Below are positions 56,233-64,000 of a DNA stretch of 64,000 bases, one piece after another. The stretch is taken from assembly GCA_021498095.1 (NCBI GenBank), contig JAIZWK010000001.1, forward strand, positions 2,467,666 through 2,531,665, read 5' to 3'. Under the pieces are notes generated by a model that was not told the origin of the DNA, did no database searches, and saw nothing but the letters and a program-made list of their open reading frames with translations. The translations under genes and the position numbers were made by a program. Every line of letters begins with the position of its first letter. Position 1 is the stretch's first letter. This stretch comes from Candidatus Harpocratesius repetitus. GTDB taxonomy: Archaea; Asgardarchaeota; Lokiarchaeia; Sigyniarchaeales; Promethearchaeaceae.

Positions 56233-56499
56233 ATGCCGTTAACAATTCCAGATGATATGGATCTTATGACTAATATTAAAGCAGGAACTCAGTATAGAAT
56301 TCGAAATTTAGAAGAGCAAAAGAAAAATTTAATTTTCAAAAATCAAAAAGCAAAAGATCACGATAAACAATTCTTTTTGTATCTGATTAAAGAATTAGAT
56401 GATGAAATCAAAAAATTGAAGGAGTTTGAAAAAGAATTGTTAATTTATATCGAAAAAACATTTGAAATTACTCCAGAATTTGATATAGATGAAGTATAG
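56233..56499 (+). CDS. Small coiled-coil protein
   Basis: 88 residues with a clear GGAGGA ribosome binding site a few bases before the ATG. The middle (about 20-75) is a Lys/Glu/Leu-rich helical hairpin; the ends are polar. The motif pattern recalls effector-associated small helical proteins, but no family can be named. It follows the TIR remnant by 133 bp and may have been its partner. Confidence 0.55.
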   Translation: MPLTIPDDMDLMTNIKAGTQYRIRNLEEQKKNLIFKNQKAKDHDKQFFLYLIKELDDEIKKLKEFEKELLIYIEKTFEITPEFDIDEV

Positions 56500-56698
56500 C
56501 AAAAATTAATAAAAAATATATCATATTTTTGATTTAAATTCATTTCTTCGGCTTTACAAATTAAAAAAAATCAAGAATAACTGTCCCCACTCAAAATCCT
56601 TTACGATCACCAGATAATAATGCCAAAAAACACAATATTACTAAGTATTGTGAAAAAATCAAATAAAACGAAAAAAAAGTTGTTAGAAACCTTAAAAA

Positions 56699-58735
56699 CT
56701 ATTTCTTCTTTACAATTATCGTTGTTCCTGCGCCTAATAAGGCTAAAAGCCTACACCTGCATATACGGCAGGAGGAATGTCTCCGAAGAACGAATTTTCA
56801 GTATTTGTGGTATCATCTGGAATTGTAGAATTATCTGAAGATGATTGATTAACAAAAGGAAATAAGTCAAGTTGATAGGAATTCCCCTGTTGTATTTCCA
56901 AAATATTCACCTAGGAACCAGGACCATTGATGAGAACTTTTCTCTCCCATGAGGAAATGTTTCCATTTGAATCGTAATAGATATCCATATAGTCTTGTAG
57001 TATCCCATTTTCATTGTATAGGATATTGAGGGCTCGACTGGCATTATACGTGGATGAATCTCTAAAAAGAATTTCAATTTTGTTGCTATCATAATAAAAA
57101 TCTTTAACAAGATCAAAGCTACCTTCCCATTTCTGATATGCTTTAACCATGCCATAATATGCTTCAGACCAGTCACGAAACATGTAAGAGGGTCTGACTT
57201 CAGGTGAATGAAGGCATGGTAGTAATCCATTGCCATAAATTCCAAGAATATCGACAGGAATACTAACATTATTACCGATATCAAATAGAGGTAATGCGGG
57301 CATCCATTCTATTGATCCTGCTTGTAATGCGTATTTTGCACCAAATATTAAATAATATCCTGAAGGCATTAGAAAAATATCAAATATTTGAGTCAATTCT
57401 AATTCTCCTTCAGGGAAACTCGGATATAATAATACCAGATTAAATTATCACCTATGGATATTCCCCATTCGGTGGTGTCGAGATAATCATAAGAATTATT
57501 CAGATCATTAACAGCATAGAGGCATACTTCAAATGTGGAAGAAATGATTTGTTTTCCCTCTGCTGACAAAGAATAGATAATTGTATACCAATAATTCATC
57601 AAACCATCAGCGGATTTAGTAAAAAGGTCACAGTATTTAGATGTAGATGTAAAATAGCGAGTAAATATTGTATTTGATTCTGTTTCTAAGAATTCATAAC
57701 TCTGTACATTTGGATTAAAAGTAGAATTAGCGAGCAAGTTTTCGTATGATGAGAAATCTCGGGATCGGGAACAAATAGGGGGTATGAAGATTTGTAAACT
57801 TCAACATCAACTGCTATTTCTCCTAAATATTTCAAATTTATCTGATTTAAGTAAACCGGCTCTTCATTTCTTAGTGGATCATAGGAAATAATTCCAAGTA
57901 CAGTATTATTTGCGATTTGAGTTAAATTTCCCAAATTTCTCCCCACTAATACGTTTCCAAAATAAATCATTTTGTCATTAAAGATTATAACTTTAGTGAT
58001 TTCAAATGTCCTAAATTGAATAACCGTTGTATTCAAATCTCCCGATTGATAACGTTCTAAATAATATAGTTTATCTCCAGGGTATACTCCAGTTTCGGAA
58101 AAGAAAGGATCATCAAAAACTCGGAAGAATTGATCAATATCAAATAATCATAAGCATTTTCTGTGCGTACCATGAAATTCTGAATAACAACTCCTGCTAT
58201 GTCCACATAGTGATAATAATGATAATAATAATCACTTTCAAATCCCATACTATACGTAATATTTATCGCATAATCTGAAAGATTGAATGCGACATAATTA
58301 GCTTGGATCACGAATTTCATACAACTGACCTTCTAAAGATGTGAGATTCATATAATATGGAAGAAATGTGGATTGGTCTAAGGAAATCGATGAATTTTCA
58401 ATCCAGAAACCCATTTGATACCATTGAGTGGTCACGATTGTATAGTTTTGAAAGAATTGCTCTTCTGCCAGGACAAAATGATTTGTCCTATTGTTCGCAT
58501 AATATTTTCCCCAATATTGGATGCGATAGGAAACAAAATCTCCTGCATTTGTCAAATTTGAGGAGAGAAGTGAATGACTGATTCCGCTCAACGTTAAATA
58601 CCGAAGAAGAATCCAGAAACGTAATATTCAGAGTTGAATCAATTAAAACCCATGAATCGATGGTCATGGTGTCGTTAAAATAATATTCCAGCATTACTCC
58701 TGTCTCATGATCGAATTCCATGTAGATAGTTATAA
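56699..58735 (-). pseudogene. C-terminal part of a decayed surface protein
   Basis: Frames at 56911-57396, 57399-57737, 57686-58036, 58057-58320, 58298-58591 and 58488-58721 read as one protein of secreted type (Tyr, Asn and Ser-rich, repeated GD..Y blocks such as ISIGDNLIWYYY and GVYPGDKLYYLE). An in-frame TAG at 56911-56913 interrupts it; beyond that come an acidic Ser/Thr linker, GDIPPAVYAGVG and, after one missing base in the A-run at 56745-56748 (T-run on the coding strand), a membrane anchor ending in IIVKKK at 56699. The architecture matches the peptide-binding protein: surface protein with C-terminal anchor. At least five frame changes occur here. Confidence 0.7.
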
Positions 58736-60300
58736 ACTAACCCTGAATCTGTACCCGTAATATTAATTGATTCTGATGTGAAGCTGAAATTAAGCTTTGC
58801 CTCTTGGCCAAAATAGCCTCCATTAATAACATAGTCTGTAATTTCTGTAATGTTATCGAGTTAACACTTGGTTGGGTATAATGAAGTAAAGAGGGTTCTA
58901 ACAGATCCCACTCGGACCAATATGTTTCAGTTAATTTATATTCTTATTTGCTCCGTTGTCATTGTAGGTGCATGTAAACATAAGAGCTATTTATTCAGGG
59001 ATGGTATAATTTATTGATGACTGAATAGAATCGCACTTCTGAGCTTCTGGACCATCAAGATTTCGCTGGACCAAAAGTCCCAGGTTCGATAATATAAAAA
59101 ATGAATGATTGGTTTGAATCGGATAATCGTCTAGAATTACTCTGTAGGAAGCGAATTAAGTCCAAAATTATTCAGAGGGAAATCGTCCTCAACGCCAAAG
59201 TGTTTGTTACCGAGTAAAAATAATATTCCACCACTTAACATAATTGTGGATGGTGATTAAACACCAAATAACGAATGTATGTATTCGGAGTTTTCTCTTT
59301 GTTAACTTCTGCAGCTCTTCCATCGCTACCAATACTCTAGATGAATTTTAGCGGGATTCCAAACGATCCTTGCCAAAAGATAGCCGCCATACTTAGTAAT
59401 CCAACTTGACTTCCACCAATTCGACTAATGTTGATTTCTCCGATATATAGTGGTGTAATGTAATAATCTACCACTTTGAATGTGTAATCCCTTCATCTAA
59501 CCGTATGGTGGCTTCATACAATAACATTTTTGCTGCAAAAGCGTATTGATCAAAATTATTACCTGTCAATCCACCAATGGCTGCAGTAATGGCCATTCCT
59601 TTGGCAGAAATTTTCTCAGTAGCGGTAAAATCAGTTCGTTCGTGTGAATATTCAACACTCATGCTTCCTACTTTAACGCTTGTAGCAGTTTCATAACCAA
59701 ATTCCCACTGATCTTGTTGAGCAGTACTCTCAGTAATTACGATTCCAATTTCGGTATATCCTTCAGAATTCTGTGTTTGAACAGGAAGAGATTTTACCGC
59801 ACTTTCGCAAAAGTATTAGTTCCATGGCTGTTTATCCACTCATCTTTTAGTATAATAGGTAAAAGGGATTTTTTTTGGCATCATAGGGGATATAAAATCG
59901 TTAGAAAAGCATATTCTGGATAGGCTGCAATGAACGCATTCAAATTCCGCACATGTAATGACTTTCATCCATTGGAGCATTGATATAAACTCTATTAATG
60001 CTTGGCGTTCCATTGATATGACTTTATATTGATATTGTAGAATATAGGTAAATGAGTACAAATACGCCATGTTCATTTTGAAGAAAGTGCCATAGCTTGG
60101 CTAAAGGTCGTAGATACAGTATTGGTTGTACTATGCGATGAGGTCCAGCCGGCAGAAACTGAACTTTCCAGACCTACCTCGAAAAAATAACAAATCGATG
60201 TCTGCACTCATAGTAATTGCAGCCGAATCCGTAATAGAAAACCCTGATGTAAATGAAGTTTCACTTGTTTTCCCAAACCTACCGTGGTACCGCAATGTGC
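58736..60300 (-). pseudogene. Poorly preserved middle part of the decayed surface protein
   Basis: Only one sizeable piece is readable, at 59468-59662 (SVEYSHERTDFTATEKISAKGMAI...). The rest is broken by stops in all minus frames, although the composition stays more GC-rich than surrounding DNA. It links the FG-GAP and C-terminal parts; their orders suggest one gene but a second cannot be excluded. Confidence 0.45.
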
Positions 60301-61790
60301 TAAACTATGACTCATTCCATCAATATTTGGTGCGGCAGCTGCCCGCAGCCAATACTTCAGGGCTCAATGACTGATTCCCAGCCTTTTATATTGCGTTATT
60401 CTTCCATCCCCATCAAAATCTCCTGCTGCCATAAACGGCGGATTAAAAATATTGTTAGACATTTTTCGTTTGAACAAAAAGATAATATTTATCCGTCCTG
60501 GCATTCCATCCAATTTCAATCAGATGATTTCGCCAATCTTTTATACATGCTTGAAATCAACAATTCATCGCACTTATCTCGATCTCTATTTAGACTGACT
60601 GCATGGGCAGGATAGGGATAATTTGATAGTGATGTTGAAAATTTTTGTTTAAAATTCTCTGCTGCGTCTCCTGCCACTTTTATATAAAGTTTAGTTCCTT
60701 TATTGTATACTAATCCAAATTCATCAGCAGGATCATAATCAAAATTTCCTGTACAGACAAATGGATCTTCTGCATCGTCATTATTATCCCATGATTTTAA
60801 GCTGACAAATTCATGAAAAGCATCATCCAAAACCCAGCCATTACTATCTTCACCATCATAATTCGTTCCAAAAACAACGATTTCTTCTAAACCATCATTA
60901 TCGAAATCTCCTCCAGCTGCAGAAGGATTATTAAAACCCCTGAACAGGAATATTCTTTTTGTACGAAAGTTTTGAATGAGGAACTAGTTGGATTATAATT
61001 ATAAGAATTGAGATACATAGTATGATCGGAACTTTTAAGAGCTGAAAGCATTACAACTTCATCAAATGAATCTCCATCGACGTCAGCAACGACAACTGAA
61101 GGATGTTGAGTGGTTCTTAGCCAAGTTGTATAAACATTATGAGGAACTCCGCTTGATTGTCCTAAGAAAATCATACAGGTGGCTTTTCCATTAAAATCAC
61201 CAACGATAGCTACATCTTCATAGCCGTCATCATTAATATATCCAGAATCAATTTGGATCCTGCGATAAGGACTGTAACTCGAATAAATTGTAAAGAAATT
61301 CTCTCATAATCATGTTTAGCATCATCATAGACCAACAACCGCATTTGCTCACTATCGTCTTGAGTTGCTAAAATAATTTCATCAATCCCATCCCCGTCAA
61401 TATCAGCTGCAGCACATGATGCTTCATCATAGGCTGAATTCCAACCCGAACTGTAGATTTCATCGAAGGTTTTTGGATCGTCTACAATAAATTTGATTCG
61501 ACTATTCCATTTACCTGTTCCGGTAATCACGAGTTCTTCTTCAGGAACCATATTAATAATATCTGCTTTGAATGGTTTTTTATTAGAGACAATTGTCTCA
61601 CTAAAATCCATTGGTTTCGGTTTTTCAAGAAAATTAGGATCATTTTGAGAAGGTAGGTTTTTAATTTACCTTCGTAAATAGGCATATTAAAAAGAATTAT
61701 CCCTCCCAAAATAGGGATTAGAATAATTCCTAACACTAACGTAACAAGTTTGTAATAAGTCGAATTTCTGGATTTGACCATAATATGCAT
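60301..61790 (-). pseudogene. N-terminal FG-GAP part of the decayed surface protein
   Basis: Starts with a signal peptide (MVKSRNSTYYKLVTLVLGII, ATG near 61781-61790). A base change in an A-run near 61660 shifts the frame; the next pieces are 61210-61611, 60887-61174 and 60516-60830. They carry FG-GAP/VCBS repeats with calcium-loop motifs: ADIDGDGIDEI, ADVDGDSFDEV and GNFDYDPADEF. FG-GAP proteins form beta-propellers and act on the cell surface in adhesion. The gene needs at least four frame repairs in this part. Whether these are real mutations or assembly errors in homopolymers is open. Confidence 0.7.
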
Positions 61791-62100
61791 TTTTCGAGTG
61801 TGATTTTATATTTAAGTTATGGAAATGTTTATTAATTTTTCTTGGAATTCCTACAAATTGATTATAATTTAGAATATTTAAGAAAAACACTAATACTGAC
61901 TAGTAGGAAAAGGTTAAAGAGTCAATAATATCATTTTTAAAATTACTTTTGTATTTTCATCTATAAAATTAGCAATAAAGCACTTAATACAGTAAAATTG
62001 TCTTATTTCCATATTCATTTCGGCTATAATATGAAAAAAGAATCGTTTTTCTCATGAGTTATTATTTGATGTTCATCATTTACTTCTATTTTGATGATTA
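61791..62100. other. Intergenic region with no supported gene
   Basis: AT-rich region upstream of the surface-protein remnant, presumably with its promoter. No structure recognised. Confidence 0.5.
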
Positions 62101-63042
62101 TTAATTAATAGATATTTGTTCTAGTGGTTTCCATTCTAAATTTTTGACTATACTTAAAAAGTATCTGCTTAATTCCCTATATGTGTAAACTTGAATTCCA
62201 AATTTTTCTAATAACTTATAAAATTCATGATTCATTAAAACTTCATAATCTTGAAACCGCCCTACTGCTGTTTCTGGGGTAATTCCCTTCAATTCATCAT
62301 TATAAATTGCGGGATGAAAGAAAATATGGGTCAAACCTGGTCCAATAGATTTTAATAAACTTCTATAGGCGCGTAGTTTATTCTTCACAGATTGTAGGGA
62401 AGCAAATTTAAAATTTTCTACGATAGGATAACCTTGTTGTTGCAGCAAGGAGAGTTGTTTATGATAGAGTTCTATATCGCCGTCAAGTCCCATATACTCA
62501 AACATCTGTTTACTCATATTAGGAATCATCGCTGGAATTCTATATTCTTTTGCTAGTTTAACTAAAATTGGGAGAAATTTAGGATGGCAGGCCGAGAACA
62601 TATGAGTATCCATATGGGTTAATTCTAAACCCAATTTTTGAAGTGCATCGATTTGAGCGCGCATTTCCAATTCACCGTATTTGGGTACAACATTCGCAAC
62701 CGCATCTTTTAGGTTCTGCCATAAAAATCCTTGAATATCTACTAATCCAGTTTGAGGATCGTTAGTTGCAATAGGGCGCCAACGGAAATTCTTATATTCG
62801 CTTGTAAATGTGAGATGAACACCAATATCAAGTTGGATTTTCTGAGATAAATCCTTAATATTTTGAACTAATTCAGGCATCCATGGAGAATTCGCAATAA
62901 TTGAACCGGAATGAATCCGATTTTGACTGAATATATCAATTACTGCCTGATTTGCACTATGGGAAATGCCTAAATCATCTAAATGCAAAATCACAACTTT
63001 ATCTGTTTGTGAAAAGCCCAGTTTGTCTATAATAGACGGCAT
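62101..63042 (-). CDS. ChbG/YdjC-type carbohydrate deacetylase
   Basis: ATG at 63042 is set by AGGGGAG upstream; a longer frame to 63099 has no such site. About 313 residues with the ChbG/YdjC pattern: LHLDDLG with the metal Asp, IGVHLT with a His, THMDTHMF and FHP near the end. These metal enzymes remove acetyl groups from N-acetylated chito-oligosaccharides or related sugars. The sugar substrate is not identifiable here, and no glycan uptake gene lies near. Cytoplasmic. Confidence 0.85.
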   Translation of the reverse strand: MPSIIDKLGFSQTDKVVILHLDDLGISHSANQAVIDIFSQNRIHSGSIIANSPWMPELVQNIKDLSQKIQLDIGVHLTFTSEYKNFRWRPIATNDPQTGLVDIQGFLWQNLKDAVANVVPKYGELEMRAQIDALQKLGLELTHMDTHMFSACHPKFLPILVKLAKEYRIPAMIPNMSKQMFEYMGLDGDIELYHKQLSLLQQQGYPIVENFKFASLQSVKNKLRAYRSLLKSIGPGLTHIFFHPAIYNDELKGITPETAVGRFQDYEVLMNHEFYKLLEKFGIQVYTYRELSRYFLSIVKNLEWKPLEQISIN

Positions 63043-63293
63043 AATTAACTCCCCTTTTAGGTTTGTATAAGAAACCCGGGCTAATAAGCATATTGTCATA
63101 TTTCGTTTTATTTAGCGTTAATTAAAAATAACATGATCTTAAAAAGTAATCTAAGCTTTTTTTCTTAGGAATTTAAAGGTTTATACAAATCTACCATCGA
63201 TTCTTTTCCCCAAATTGATGATTTCCAATCTTCCTTCTCAGATTATTGCCCTTTCTTTAGCATTGTTAATCCTTGAAGTATATTGTCCTTTAA

Positions 63294-63737
63294 TTAAAAA
63301 TTGTATTTCACGACCTGTAATTTATTTAATGTATTATGGGGAATTTTTTTTATTTTCTTTTCTGTTGTATGGAAAGATATACTTTCAATTAAACAAAATG
63401 CAATTGAGATGCAATCATTATAGGATAAAGTTGTTCTGTGCTTACATTTCAATATTCCTGCTTGATTTATTATCTGATTATTTAATTCTACCTGTATTAT
63501 TGGGTACTCTTCTAATAATTCTGCCACACGTATCAAAGCGAGTGATTTTCCCTGCAAAATGCATAGATGATTAATTACTTCGATAATCGTTGTTTTCATT
63601 GTAAAAGCAGTTTTTTCTTTTTCTCGAATTGAATTGAATAATTGAATAATCTTTTCGTTCGGATCTTTACTTGTGAAAAGAACAATTATACCTGTATCAA
63701 GACACACGCTTGATTTTGGATTAAATTTCATTTTCAA
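63294..63737 (-). CDS. PIN-domain ribonuclease toxin (VapC-like)
   Basis: 147 residues with a PIN domain: first acid in LDTGI, Glu in IIEV, Asp in YNDCISIA, and a last position with TTEKKI. PIN toxins cut tRNA or rRNA. The gene overlaps the antitoxin gene upstream by 17 bases, as is normal for VapBC. The fourth acidic site reads TTE instead of the usual T-x-D, which may be a conservative replacement. Confidence 0.85.
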   Translation of the reverse strand: MKMKFNPKSSVCLDTGIIVLFTSKDPNEKIIQLFNSIREKEKTAFTMKTTIIEVINHLCILQGKSLALIRVAELLEEYPIIQVELNNQIINQAGILKCKHRTTLSYNDCISIAFCLIESISFHTTEKKIKKIPHNTLNKLQVVKYNF

Positions 63738-63963
63738 GGCTTATTTCATCACTGTTTAATTTTTCTATTAAATTTTTATATTCTTTTGATGAAAAAGTTC
63801 GAAATTTATCCAAATAATTCTTGTTTAAAGGAATAATAATTATTTCATCGCCTAAATCTAATATTTTACATTTATCTCCAGGAATTAAATTATATTTTTT
63901 CCTGATTTCTGATGGAATTGTAATCATCCCTTTTGCATTAATTGAAGTTACTTTGTTTGACAT
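63721..63963 (-). CDS. AbrB/SpoVT-type antitoxin (VapB-like)
   Basis: 80 residues. The N-terminal 50 make a swapped-hairpin AbrB domain (VTSINAKGMITIPSEIRKKYN, PGDKC, IIIIPL); the acidic tail (about 55-80) is the part that would wrap the toxin. It binds its own promoter and represses the pair with the toxin. Second AbrB-type protein in this window, unrelated in layout to that at 39.6 kb. Confidence 0.88.
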   Translation of the reverse strand: MSNKVTSINAKGMITIPSEIRKKYNLIPGDKCKILDLGDEIIIIPLNKNYLDKFRTFSSKEYKNLIEKLNSDEISLENEI

Positions 63964-64000
63964 TTTATATACAATATTAATAAAAAGATATTCATAAAAA

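Noticed and set aside
56911..56913. UAG read as pyrrolysine
   Set aside because: The gene is broken by other frame changes and no pyrrolysine genes or downstream stem loop were seen.
58027..60615. Plus-strand reading frames in the 58-60.6 kb stretch
   Set aside because: They lie opposite the readable minus-strand surface protein, have no ribosome binding sites and match no family.

Overview
The window looks like a piece of an Asgard (Lokiarchaeia-like) archaeal chromosome; this is inferred, not proven. The DNA is very AT-rich, genes are tightly packed, archaeal TATA-like boxes precede several genes, and start codons include TTG and GTG. The gene mix joins bacterial-type metabolism (Opp/Dpp peptide transporter, acyl-CoA dehydrogenase, hybrid histidine kinase, OLD nuclease, VapBC) with archaeal or eukaryote-like parts (an eRF1/Vms1-like protein, an RNase J-like hydrolase, a longin plus Arf-like pseudo-GTPase protein, an FG-GAP surface protein with a C-terminal membrane anchor). 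No rRNA, tRNA, CRISPR array or complete insertion sequence was recognised.

Layout. 0-5 kb: an LpxL-like acyltransferase, an E2-like acyltransferase without its catalytic His, and a hybrid CHASE-type histidine kinase. 5-5.8 kb: a 5'-truncated patatin remnant enclosed by a long inverted repeat. 5.8-23 kb: a peptide-use island with two serine beta-lactamase-fold hydrolases, a dipeptide epimerase, an M29 aminopeptidase, a TetR regulator, a CocE/X-Pro peptidase-like hydrolase and an Opp/Dpp transporter. Both of its ATPases carry N-terminal membrane domains. 23-33 kb: an MFS exporter, cupin, transglutaminase-like protein, membrane esterase, LigB-type protein, several membrane proteins of unknown role and a dCMP deaminase. 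33-37 kb: a heterodimeric ABC exporter. 37-43 kb: three large Asgard-style proteins (wHTH plus helical repeats; AbrB-like; longin/pseudo-GTPase with NPF motifs), the first two sharing a divergent promoter with a phased repeat array.

43-45.5 kb is a more GC-rich insert with two orphan genes, one led by a perfect Shine-Dalgarno sequence. 45.6-56.5 kb holds an OLD nuclease, an MFS remnant, two Uma2-like paralogues with heptad-repeat tails (both missing the expected catalytic Glu) around an RNase J-like hydrolase and an eRF1/Vms1-like protein, an acyl-CoA dehydrogenase, a truncated TIR gene and a small coiled-coil protein. 56.7-61.8 kb is a large, multiply frameshifted surface-protein gene on the minus strand. 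The window ends with a ChbG/YdjC deacetylase and a VapBC pair.

The genes of 5.8-23 kb can be read as one pathway. The binding protein and Opp transporter import peptides; the S15-type hydrolase, M29 aminopeptidase and S12-type hydrolases cut them; the epimerase converts dipeptides containing D-residues. Use of bacterial cell-wall peptides is a reasonable hypothesis but is not shown by the sequence.
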